The notes under the pieces are model-generated. The model was not told the DNA's origin, did not search any database, and saw nothing but the letters and a program-made list of their open reading frames with translations. Positions 1 through 6,027 of a DNA stretch of 13,090 bases are shown piece after piece. A program made the translations under genes and the position numbers. This DNA is from DAOUAJ01 sp034433615. GTDB taxonomy: Bacteria; Chloroflexota; Anaerolineae; DUEN01. Each line of letters opens with the position of its first letter. Position 1 is the stretch's first letter. Location: positions 1-13,090 of the forward strand of contig DAOUAJ010000352.1 in NCBI GenBank assembly GCA_034433615.1, written 5' to 3'.

Positions 1-94
1 ACGGCACCTTCGACCTCAGCCCGGAGATCATCGCCCACATCAAGGACGGCACCACCCTGTTCGGCATTGATCAGCAGCCCTTCCTCCAGGGCTA
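1..94 (+). repeat. Direct repeat, copy 1 of 2 (within binding-protein gene)
   Basis: Bases 1-94 are identical to 868-961, in the same frame and orientation. Identity falls abruptly after base 94, although the encoded proteins stay similar for about 30 more residues. The left limit is unknown because the window starts here. This marks a recent duplication or gene conversion between the two binding domains. Confidence 0.95.
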
Positions 95-1097
95 CGGTTC
101 GGTGGCTATGCTGACCTTGGCCAAGCGCTACGGGATCCTACCGGCGCTGCCGGTGACGGCCACGGGGCCTGGGTTCGTGGACGCCAGCAATGTGGACTTC
201 GCGGTGGATCCGAACCGACCAGTCAACCTGATCTTTGTCCAGCATGCCCTCTGTGCCTGGGACTCCTTCTGGTGCGTGGTGGAGAACGGCATCCGCCAGG
301 CGGCCACCGAGATGGGCGTGAACGCCACGATCCTGGGTCCGGACAAGTTCGACCTGGAGAAGGTGGCTCAGCTCATTGACCAGGCAGTGGCGGCCAAGCC
401 CGATGGGCTGGCGGTGACGGTGACCGACCCCGACCTCTTCCGCGAGCCCATCCAGCGGGCGCTGGATGCCGGCATCCCCGTGGTGGCCTACAACGCCGGT
501 TCCGGCCCCATCGAGGACAAGATCGCCTACCTCACTTATCTGGGCCAGGATGAGTATCAGGGGGGCTACCAGGGCGGCCTGCGGCTGGCGGCCCAGGGTG
601 GCAAGCAGGGGGTGTGCATCAACCACCAGGTCGGCCATGTGGGTCTGGACAAGCGGTGCAAGGGCTTCACCGATGCTCTGAAGGAGAAGGGCATCCCCGC
701 CGAGGTGTTGGCCATCACCAATGACCCGGCCGAGTCGCAGACCATCATCAGCGACTACTACACCGCCAACCCTGACACCGACATCTTCCTCACCCTTGGC
801 CCCAACGGCGCCAACCCCTTCTACGCCTTCCTGGAGGCGGCCGGGCTGAAGCCGGGCGATGTCATCCACGGCACCTTCGACCTCAGCCCGGAGATCATCG
901 CCCACATCAAGGACGGCACCACCCTGTTCGGCATTGATCAGCAGCCCTTCCTCCAGGGCTATGGCTCAGTGCAGGCGTTGATGCTCAAGGTCCGCTACGG
1001 CATCAGCCCGGCGCTGCCGGTGACGCCGACCGGGCCCGGCTTCGTAGATGCGAGCAACGTAGAGATCGTAGAGGCGCTGGCTGGTAAGTATCGGTAA
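1..1097 (+). CDS. Sugar ABC transporter substrate-binding protein, tandem fusion, 5' end cut by window
   Basis: Periplasmic (or lipid-anchored) sugar-binding protein of the ribose/xylose type (Peripla_BP_4 fold) that would deliver a sugar or cyclitol to the permease and ATPase encoded just downstream. The frame has no stop from the left edge (first full codon at 3). Residues 1 to about 60 are the C-terminus of one binding domain, from GTFDLSPEII to GPGFVDASNV. They run straight into a complete second mature domain that begins near PVNLIFVQHALCAWD and ends with the same GTFDLSPEII...GPGFVDASNV block and GKYR-stop. The second domain has no signal peptide or start of its own. A GTG at 102 is a formal start but lies inside the first C-terminal block with no good ribosome site, so I read this as one fused gene continuing leftward. 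The substrate is not shown directly; inositol is inferred from the neighbours. Family is clear; the fusion could also be an assembly artefact. Confidence 0.8.
   Translation, partial: GTFDLSPEIIAHIKDGTTLFGIDQQPFLQGYGSVAMLTLAKRYGILPALPVTATGPGFVDASNVDFAVDPNRPVNLIFVQHALCAWDSFWCVVENGIRQAATEMGVNATILGPDKFDLEKVAQLIDQAVAAKPDGLAVTVTDPDLFREPIQRALDAGIPVVAYNAGSGPIEDKIAYLTYLGQDEYQGGYQGGLRLAAQGGKQGVCINHQVGHVGLDKRCKGFTDALKEKGIPAEVLAITNDPAESQTIISDYYTANPDTDIFLTLGPNGANPFYAFLEAAGLKPGDVIHGTFDLSPEIIAHIKDGTTLFGIDQQPFLQGYGSVQALMLKVRYGISPALPVTPTGPGFVDASNVEIVEALAGKYR
868..961 (+). repeat. Direct repeat, copy 2 of 2 (within binding-protein gene)
   Basis: Second copy of the 94-base exact repeat. It encodes the C-terminal lobe segment beginning GTFDLSPEII of the second binding domain. 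Bases just before it cannot be compared because copy 1 is cut by the window edge. Confidence 0.95.
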
Positions 1098-1111
1098 ACT
1101 GGAAGTTCCTG

Positions 1112-1145
1112 GGAGTGGGGGCGGAACATGTCCTGCTCCCACTCC
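1112..1145 (+). promoter_or_regulatory. Intergenic hairpin between binding-protein and permease genes
   Basis: GGAGTGGG (1112-1119) pairs with CCCACTCC (1138-1145). The stem continues inward through G-U and G-C pairs to a CATG loop, with one A-C mismatch. No U-tract follows. Position and shape match the hairpins that stabilise the binding-protein part of ABC-transporter transcripts and lower expression of the permease downstream. That role is inferred. Confidence 0.5.
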
Positions 1146-1186
1146 GCTCTTATCCGCCGACCCCCCGAGATCAGGAGGATGACGGC

Positions 1187-2185
1187 ATGAGCACAGCCGC
1201 CGTCAGGCGAGAAACCCAACGTCGTCTGATATTCGAATCCCCTATCGCAGGCCCATTGATCACCCTGCTGGCTGTTTTCATCATCTTTTCGCTCTTTGTC
1301 CCGCAGTTTCTCACCATGCGGTCTATCTCGGGCATCGTTAACGCGGCCACCCTGAGCGGGGTGGTCACTATCGGTGTCACCCTGCTCATGATTGCCGGGG
1401 AATTCGACCTCTCCGTTGGCTCGCTGATGGCCATCGGCGCCTTTCTGTATGGCCTCAACACGATGAACGGCGGCAACCCTCTGTGGGCGCTGTGCCTGGG
1501 CCTGCTTGTCCCTGCCCTGCTGGGCGCTCTCAACGGCCTGATCCTGATCCGGACCGGCATCCCTTCCTTCATCGTGACCTTGGGCACGCAGTTCATCTAC
1601 CGGGGGGCCCTCTGGGTATATTCGACGGGCCAGATGATCCAGACCGTCGAGCACATCCCCATCTACGACATCCTCAATGGCCGACTGGACTTCATCGCCA
1701 ACATGGTCAAGGAGGCCAATTTCCGCACTGCCGCTTTGTGGTTTGTGGGGCTGGCCTTGCTCTTCCAGTATCTCCTGGCCCGCACGCGGTTTGGCAATCA
1801 CGTTTTCGCCACCGGCGGCAATGCGAGCGCGGCCGCTGCGCAGGGCGTCAACACAAGGCAAGTCAAGCTGATCTGCTTTATCCTGTCAGGAATGCTGGCC
1901 GGCTTTGCGGGCATTCTGCTGTTCAGCCAGTACAAGACAGCCCGGATCGCCACCGGTGCCGGGGAGGAGCTCAAGGCCATTGCCTCGGCAGTGGTGGGCG
2001 GCACCTCGCTGAGCGGGGGATCGGGGAGCATCATCGGTGCGCTGCTGGGCGTGTTGATCATCAGCACACTGCGCACCGGCGTGGTGCTGGCGGACCTGGT
2101 TCCCGCTGACAACTTTGAGGCCATCGTGGGGGCAACGATTGTGGGTGCTGCCATCTTCAACAACTGGATCCGCAGCCGATCCTGA
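1187..2185 (+). CDS. Sugar ABC transporter permease, RbsC-like
   Basis: Integral membrane permease of the ribose/xylose/inositol ABC family (BPD_transp_2), 332 residues, the usual length. It forms the translocation channel with the ATPase encoded next. After a short polar N-terminus (MSTAAVRRETQRR) there are many hydrophobic segments. Family hallmarks are FDLSVGSLMAIGAF, the GIPSFIVTLGT segment, and the C-terminal AIASAVVGGTSLSGGSGS stretch followed by GALLGVLIIS. I chose the ATG at 1187 because AGGAGG at 1173-1178 lies 8 bases upstream; the longer frame from 1115 adds a non-family tail with no ribosome site. The gene sits 89 bases after the binding-protein gene, and its stop codon overlaps the ribosome site of the ATPase gene, so the three form one operon. 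The substrate cannot be read from the sequence. Confidence 0.93.
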   Translation: MSTAAVRRETQRRLIFESPIAGPLITLLAVFIIFSLFVPQFLTMRSISGIVNAATLSGVVTIGVTLLMIAGEFDLSVGSLMAIGAFLYGLNTMNGGNPLWALCLGLLVPALLGALNGLILIRTGIPSFIVTLGTQFIYRGALWVYSTGQMIQTVEHIPIYDILNGRLDFIANMVKEANFRTAALWFVGLALLFQYLLARTRFGNHVFATGGNASAAAAQGVNTRQVKLICFILSGMLAGFAGILLFSQYKTARIATGAGEELKAIASAVVGGTSLSGGSGSIIGALLGVLIISTLRTGVVLADLVPADNFEAIVGATIVGAAIFNNWIRSRS

Positions 2186-2195
2186 GGAGGGGGGC

Positions 2196-2957
2196 ATGGG
2201 CAGCAACGGGCAAGACACGCCCATCGTCCACATGGAGAACATCGTCAAGCGGTTCGGCACGGTCGTTGCGCTGGACGGCGTGGATTTCAGCGTGGGCCGG
2301 CAGGAGGTCATGGCCCTCCTGGGGGACAATGGGGCGGGCAAATCCACCCTGATTAAGATCCTGATGGGGGTGCATACGCCGGACAGCGGGCAGATCTACT
2401 TCGAGGGCAGGCCGGTCCAGATCCGCTCGCCGCGCGAGGCCCGCGCTCTGGGGATCGAAGCCTGCTACCAGGACCTGGCCCTGGTCAATCAGATGAGCAT
2501 TATGCGCAACTTCTTTCTGGGGCGCGAGATGGTGCGCCACTTCGGCCCGATCCGCTGGCTCGATGTGCGAGAGATGAAAGCTCTGACCCATTCGGCGCTG
2601 CGGGACATCGGCATCGAGATCCGTTCTGCCTCGGAGAAGGTGGAAAGGCTCTCCGGTGGCGAGCGGCAATCCATCGCCATCGGCCGGGCTCTCCACTTCG
2701 GGGCCAAGCTCCTGATCCTGGACGAGCCCACCTCGGCCCTCTCGGTCGCTGAGACGCGCAAAGTGCTCACGTATGTGCTCAACGCCAGGGAGCGGGGACT
2801 ATCGGTCATCTTTATCACCCACAATATCCACCACGTATACCAGGTGGCCGATCGTTACACCATCATCCGGCACGGCAAACTGGTCGGAACCTACAACAAG
2901 GGTGAACTGACCCAGGATGACATTGCCGATTTGATCACGGGCATTCGCGAATATTGA
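2196..2957 (+). CDS. Sugar ABC transporter ATP-binding protein, single-domain RbsA/FrcA type
   Basis: Cytoplasmic ATPase that powers the sugar permease. The 253-residue protein is one nucleotide-binding domain: Walker A GDNGAGKST (43-51), Q-loop glutamine at 92, signature LSGGERQ (152-158), Walker B LLILDEP (172-178) and H-loop histidine 209 in ITHNIHH. RbsA and XylG proteins usually carry two such domains (about 500 residues). This one has only the half, as in FrcA-type systems, so it probably acts as a homodimer. The ATG at 2196 follows AGGAGG at 2185-2190, whose first base is the last base of the permease stop, indicating translational coupling. A longer frame from 2115 merely overlaps the permease. 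Confidence 0.93.
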   Translation: MGSNGQDTPIVHMENIVKRFGTVVALDGVDFSVGRQEVMALLGDNGAGKSTLIKILMGVHTPDSGQIYFEGRPVQIRSPREARALGIEACYQDLALVNQMSIMRNFFLGREMVRHFGPIRWLDVREMKALTHSALRDIGIEIRSASEKVERLSGGERQSIAIGRALHFGAKLLILDEPTSALSVAETRKVLTYVLNARERGLSVIFITHNIHHVYQVADRYTIIRHGKLVGTYNKGELTQDDIADLITGIREY

Positions 2958-3028
2958 CGTTGAGAAACGCCCCGTCAGGCTTTGTGAGGCGAAGGTGGAA
3001 GGTGAAACGTGATGTACTCTATATTCCG

Positions 3029-3079
3029 TTGCGAATCGCGTGTGCTATACTATATTTGAGATACCCCATGCAGCACACG
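3029..3079 (+). promoter_or_regulatory. Candidate promoter and inverted-repeat operator upstream of iolN
   Basis: The 144-base gap after the ATPase gene is more AT-rich than its surroundings. It holds an extended -10-like box TGCTATACT (3043-3051) and, alternatively, TTGCGA (3029-3034) with TATATT (3051-3056) at 16-base spacing. CGTGTGCT (3039-3046) and AGCACACG (3072-3079) form a perfect 8-base inverted repeat with a 25-base spacer straddling the -10 and the likely start site. This looks like a repressor operator. No regulator gene is in the window. Confidence 0.4.
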
Positions 3080-3101
3080 TAAATCAATCAAGGAGATGAA
3101 G

Positions 3102-4226
3102 ATGTTACCAAGAGAAGCCCCTGAAGGGCTGCTGGCGACTGAGCAACCTGATCTGTTCTTTGAAGACAACACTGTCGGCCGTTTGAAAAAAGAAGTGTGG
3201 GACGCCAGCGATGCTGAGATTGATGCCATTCTGGCCGAGTATGGCATCCCGTCGCCTATCGAGTGGGCTAAGCCGGGTTCGTACATCCAGACGACGGTCC
3301 GCCATCAGCTTGAAGCCAATCGTCGCAAAAACGACATTGTCTTCATTCCGGTTGGCTGCACCGAACTGCACGGGCGCCACACGATCAGCGCAATGGACAC
3401 CTTCTTCGTGAGCGCGATCGTTGAGGGTGTGCGGCGCTATACGGCCAAGCGGGGCGCGCCGGTGAACCTGGCACTGCCACCGCTGAACTATGGTGCTCAC
3501 CCGTATCATCACGTAGGCATGCCTGGCACCGTGATCGTGCGCGAGACGGTTGTGCGCGAGTTGATGATTGACGTGATGCTTGGGCTGTGGAACGATGGCT
3601 TCCGCAAGCAGATCATCATCAACAACCACGGGCAGTTATGGGTGCTGGAATCGGCAATTCAAGAGTTTCAAAAACGGTATCAGCTTCCGGGCATCTTTCG
3701 GGTGATTGACTGGCATCGGGCCGTGCGCGAATTTTTCCGCACCACGGACCGAGGGGGCAAGTGGGACACGCATTTCGTCCATGCGGACGAGTCGGAGACC
3801 TCTCTGGGGCTCCTGCTCTTCCCCGAAATGGTGGATATGAGCTATGCGGTAGACACCGAGGGTAAGAGCTACTTGCCGGACGGCCATTTTGATAAGTCGG
3901 TGGACCCCTTCGGCCGGCCCAGCCGCTGGTCAGAAGGTGAGGGTCACTTTGCTATCGAGATCGCAGCCACGCCGGAGGGAGTGGTGGGCAAGGCTACTCA
4001 TGCAAGCGCAGAGAAGGCCAAGCGGCCTGTGGCTGCTATTCTGCGCTACCTGACACTGGTTAACGACCAGATCCTGGAAGCCTTTCCACCTGGCAAGGTG
4101 CCACCGGTGGAAGAGGTGACGCTACGCACCGAAGCCGAGATGGAACCTTTCCTGCGTGAACCGCTGAGCAAAGGCTGGAAGCCAGTTTACGCGCTGCCGC
4201 GTATCGGCCAGATCAACGAACCGTAA
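3102..4226 (+). CDS. iolN: Creatininase-family hydrolase, probable 3-dehydro-scyllo-inosose hydrolase
   Basis: Cytoplasmic metal-dependent hydrolase of the creatininase superfamily, 374 residues. This is longer than creatininase itself (about 260), with extra N- and C-terminal segments. Metal-site motifs are visible: VGCTELHGRH (Glu88, His90) with Asp99 in AMDTFF, NNHGQ (174-178, the family's N-G-H-G region) and HADESETS (228-235, usually HAG-x-x-ETS). The downstream gene strongly resembles Thermotoga maritima IolO, and in that inositol pathway the preceding step is IolN, a creatininase-family enzyme opening 3-dehydro-scyllo-inosose to 5-dehydro-L-gluconate. I therefore infer IolN; motifs alone give only the superfamily. 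ATG 3102 is preferred over ATG 3096 because AGGAG (3091-3095) abuts 3096 directly but lies 6 bases from 3102. A creatinine amidohydrolase-like activity on another substrate is the alternative. Confidence 0.75.
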   Translation: MLPREAPEGLLATEQPDLFFEDNTVGRLKKEVWDASDAEIDAILAEYGIPSPIEWAKPGSYIQTTVRHQLEANRRKNDIVFIPVGCTELHGRHTISAMDTFFVSAIVEGVRRYTAKRGAPVNLALPPLNYGAHPYHHVGMPGTVIVRETVVRELMIDVMLGLWNDGFRKQIIINNHGQLWVLESAIQEFQKRYQLPGIFRVIDWHRAVREFFRTTDRGGKWDTHFVHADESETSLGLLLFPEMVDMSYAVDTEGKSYLPDGHFDKSVDPFGRPSRWSEGEGHFAIEIAATPEGVVGKATHASAEKAKRPVAAILRYLTLVNDQILEAFPPGKVPPVEEVTLRTEAEMEPFLREPLSKGWKPVYALPRIGQINEP

Positions 4227-4241
4227 GCGGTCACATCAATC

Positions 4242-4278
4242 GGAACGAGTAACAAGGTGACGCCTTGTTACTCGTTCC
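4242..4278 (+). terminator. Strong 16-bp hairpin between iolN and iolO
   Basis: GGAACGAGTAACAAGG (4242-4257) and CCTTGTTACTCGTTCC (4263-4278) are a perfect 16-base inverted repeat around the loop TGACG, followed by only TTTG. The stem is strong but the U-tract is weak. It may be a partial terminator or processing site lowering iolO relative to iolN rather than a full stop. Confidence 0.55.
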
Positions 4279-4290
4279 TTTGCTCAGAAA

Positions 4291-4307
4291 TCGGAGAGAA
4301 CCTCCGA
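4291..4307 (+). promoter_or_regulatory. Ribosome-site hairpin of iolO
   Basis: TCGGAG (4291-4296) pairs with CTCCGA (4302-4307) around the loop AGAAC. The only Shine-Dalgarno-like bases for the iolO ATG at 4310, GGAG at 4293-4296, lie inside this stem and are far from the start (13 bases). Folding would reduce access or bring the site closer to the start. The effect is inferred. Confidence 0.35.
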
Positions 4308-4309
4308 CC

Positions 4310-5119
4310 ATGAAACTCAGCATCGTCCTTTCGACCCACGCAGCCCAGTTTCAGGCCGTAGCTTTCAAGGGCGACTTCCAGGCCAACGTTGCGAAGATTG
4401 CCAGATGGGGTTATGAGGGGGTAGAACTGGCTATTCGTGATCCCAGGCTGATCAACGCAGACGAGATCGCGCGCGTGCTGGAAGGATATGGCCTGCCAGT
4501 CCCGGCGATCGGTACGGGCCAGGCCTGGGGTGAAGAGCGCCTTTCCTTCACCGATCCTGACCCGGCCATTCGTATGGCAGCCATCGAGCGCGTTAAATCG
4601 CACATCCCCTTTGCGGCTCGCATGGGCGCGTTGATCATCATCGGCCTCGTGCGAGGCATCCTCCAAAGGGAGGTTGACCAGGCTCAGGCGATGGTGTGGC
4701 TGGTGGCGGCGTTGCAGGAGTGCTGCAAAGCAGCCGCGCCACACAAAGTGCGGCTGGCCCTGGAACCCCTCAACCGCTATGAGACGCCGCTGGTCAATAC
4801 CGTAGCGCAGGGGCTGGAGCTGATAGAGTGGGTGGGCGCGGACAACCTGGGCCTCCTGTTAGACACCTTCCATATGAACATCGAGGAGCCGTCCATCGAG
4901 GGCAGCATCCGGCAGGCTGGCGACCGCCTCTTTCACTTTCATGTGGCCGACTCAAACCGTTGGCATCCTGGCGCCGGGCATCTGGACTTTCGGTCAATCT
5001 TGGAGGCGCTCTTTGCCACCGGCTATGAGGGATTCGTGTCAGGGGAGTTTATGCCGTTGCCGGATGCGGATACAGCAGCACAGAAGGGCATTGCCTGGCT
5101 GAGAGCATGCCTGTCCTGA
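4310..5119 (+). CDS. iolO: 5-dehydro-L-gluconate epimerase, IolO-like TIM-barrel protein
   Basis: Cytoplasmic sugar-acid epimerase of the xylose-isomerase-like TIM-barrel superfamily, 269 residues, full length. From memory it matches Thermotoga maritima IolO along its whole length: start MKLSIVLSTHAAQF, AFKGD near 19, AIRDP (41-45), AIGTGQAW (66-73), IIGLVRG (110-116), LEPLNRYET (151-159), LLDTFHMNIEE (183-193), FHFHVADSNRW (208-218), HLDFRS (224-229) and SGEFMPLP (244-251). Glu152, Asp185, His211 and Glu246 are the expected metal ligands. IolO epimerises 5-dehydro-L-gluconate to D-tagaturonate in the bacterial inositol pathway that uses IolN. The start at 4310 is set by homology; frame upstream to 4265 runs through a hairpin. 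The last codon and stop lie inside a dispersed repeat that begins at 5112, so the extreme C-terminus (CLS) may be repeat-derived. Confidence 0.85.
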   Translation: MKLSIVLSTHAAQFQAVAFKGDFQANVAKIARWGYEGVELAIRDPRLINADEIARVLEGYGLPVPAIGTGQAWGEERLSFTDPDPAIRMAAIERVKSHIPFAARMGALIIIGLVRGILQREVDQAQAMVWLVAALQECCKAAAPHKVRLALEPLNRYETPLVNTVAQGLELIEWVGADNLGLLLDTFHMNIEEPSIEGSIRQAGDRLFHFHVADSNRWHPGAGHLDFRSILEALFATGYEGFVSGEFMPLPDADTAAQKGIAWLRACLS

Positions 5120-5385
5120 AAATAGCAGTCAGCGATTAGCGATCAGCGATTAGCTACTCTGGCTGAAGGCTGACGGCTACTTGTGGCCCGCATGGGCTAC
5201 ACCCTTCTGAACGACGAAGGGTGTAGGCTTGCTTGTGGCCCGTATGGGCCATGGCCCGCACTTGTGGTCTTCGCCTTTCAGCCTGTCCCCTCGGGCAGAG
5301 CCCCCTCGGGGCGAAGCCTGGCCGACAGGCCAGGGAAGACCACGGGCTAAAAGCTGACAGCTAACTGCTGACGGCTGACCGCTTT
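5112..5385. repeat. MITE/REP-like element, copy 1, with inverted heptamer-array ends
   Basis: No gene lies between 5120 and 5423; this element fills most of it. The left end (5112-5140) matches 8192-8220 at 27 of 29 bases, and the right end (5351-5385) matches 8306-8340 at 33 of 35. Both ends are arrays of 7-base units: AGCAGTC/AGCGATT/AGCGATC/AGCGATT on the left, and AGCTGAC/AGCTAAC/TGCTGAC/GGCTGAC (5352-5379) on the right. They are in inverted orientation, consensus N-R-T-Y-A-G-C. The interior is rich in hairpins: CTACACCCTTC with GAAGGGTGTAG (5199-5228), TGGCCC-gtat-GGGCCA, GTGGTCTTC (5264-5272) with GAAGACCAC (5335-5343), and CCTGGCC-gaca-GGCCAGG within the last. There is no coding capacity, so it would move only in trans if mobile. 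Confidence 0.75.
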
Positions 5386-5391
5386 ATGCAA

Positions 5392-5419
5392 CACGCCCCA
5401 CGCTCCACGCCCTACGCCC
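5392..5419. repeat. Four-copy 7-base tandem repeat
   Basis: CACGCCC, CACGCTC, CACGCCC and TACGCCC lie head to tail just outside the right end of the element ending at 5385. The 7-base period equals that of the element's end arrays but the sequence is unrelated. It resembles the short heptamer tandem repeats known from some bacterial genomes. No function is visible. Confidence 0.6.
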
Positions 5420-5423
5420 ATCT

Positions 5424-5748
5424 TCATCCTTGCCGAAACTCATTCAAAGTTCTCACGTACACTTCCGGCATACCAATATCGAATCGCCGGCCTTCCACTT
5501 TGTGCCTCTGCCAGCAAAGCGCGCGGCTCCATAGGTATCTCGTAAGGGCCGCGCCGTTCACCGTCCACGGTAGTAGAGGTCAGCACCAGGGATGTAGGGT
5601 GGGGGCTGACTTCGGCGTAGATCCCCTGGTCGGTGCCGGTGATCAGCGTATAGCCTTTTTCGATGCGGGCGTTGATGCGGCGATAGCCGCCAGCCCAGTC
5701 GGAATGCTCTCCAAACAGGCAAATTCGTCCAGGTACGAAGATTTTCAT
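5424..5748 (-). pseudogene. Deletion scar: GHMP sugar-kinase start joined to nucleotidyltransferase end
   Basis: The minus-strand frame starting at 5748 (ATG after GAGAGG) reads MKIFVPGRICLFGEHSDWAGG, the N-terminus of a GHMP kinase acting on a sugar; such kinases run to about 330 residues. After about 85 residues, near ALLAEAQ, similarity ends and this frame stops at 5440-5442. One frame over, from about 5518 to the stop at 5424-5426, the sequence reads EGRRFDIGMPEVYVRTLNEF. This resembles the C-terminus of sugar-phosphate nucleotidyltransferases (HddC/RfbA-like DIGTPE-x-Y ending). I infer that a kinase gene followed by a nucleotidyltransferase gene was collapsed by one deletion, leaving both ends out of frame. 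The kinase ATP-binding and C-terminal parts are missing, so it should be inactive. The kinase call is firm at family level; the nucleotidyltransferase tail is shorter and less certain. Confidence 0.65.
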
Positions 5749-5778
5749 GGATTTGACCTCTCTCATCCCTTCGTCTGC

Positions 5779-5795
5779 GCTCAGGGCAGGCCCTC
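5779..5795. repeat. 17-base GC-rich repeat module, copy 1
   Basis: GCTCAGGGCAGGCCCTC here is identical to 8059-8075 in the inverted-repeat element further right. It lies just upstream of the kinase remnant. It is probably part of a dispersed GC-rich repeat family in this genome. Confidence 0.6.
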
Positions 5796-5808
5796 CATCC
5801 CCCCAAAA

Positions 5809-5851
5809 GTGTCAACCAATTTCCCTGGAAATTTGAGCCACCCCCCAAAGG
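5809..5851. other. Possible solitary insertion-sequence end with inverted repeat
   Basis: The spacer 5767-6027 has no gene. It contains a TGTCAACC start followed by the perfect inverted repeat AATTTCC-ct-GGAAATT (5818-5833) and C-rich flanks (CCCCCC before and after). A TGTCAA start with internal palindromes resembles ends of IS21- or IS481-type elements, but no matching second end or transposase is near. It could equally be a regulatory site. The call is tentative. Confidence 0.2.
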
Positions 5852-5950
5852 GTACCATAAATTTCGACCTGTGCAATTACTTAACGGGCCAGACCTCCGA
5901 TCCCTCGGGGCATGCTTCGACGCAAAAAGCGCGCCTCGCTCTGCTGAGAC

Positions 5951-5979
5951 TTGCAAAAGCAACAGAGTAGGAATAACAT
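5951..5979 (+). promoter_or_regulatory. Candidate sigma70-like promoter for the UroD-fold gene
   Basis: TTGCAA (5951-5956) and TAACAT (5974-5979) are separated by 17 bases. They would start a transcript about 40 bases before the ATG at 6028. The downstream gene lies in a degraded neighbourhood, so a promoter of its own is expected. Motif match only. Confidence 0.4.
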
Positions 5980-6027
5980 GTAGGGAGTCACCTGGTGGAT
6001 AGAACACAATCTGGGAGATAAATCGAG

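Noticed and set aside
138..905. Long open minus-strand frame (255 codons) opposite the binding-protein gene
   Set aside because: It mirrors a strongly coding plus-strand gene in GC-rich DNA, has low-complexity Gly/Val/His-rich translation and no recognisable domain or ribosome site.
995..1861. 288-codon minus-strand frame across the binding-protein end and permease
   Set aside because: Composition is a shadow of the permease frame, and it crosses an intergenic hairpin.
5124..5379. Possible CRISPR array from regularly spaced short repeats
   Set aside because: Repeat units are only 7 bases, directly adjacent, with no spacers and in inverted orientation at the two ends.
5386..5970. 194-codon plus-strand frame through the kinase scar
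   Set aside because: It crosses repeats and the antisense of the GHMP kinase start, with no domain or ribosome site.
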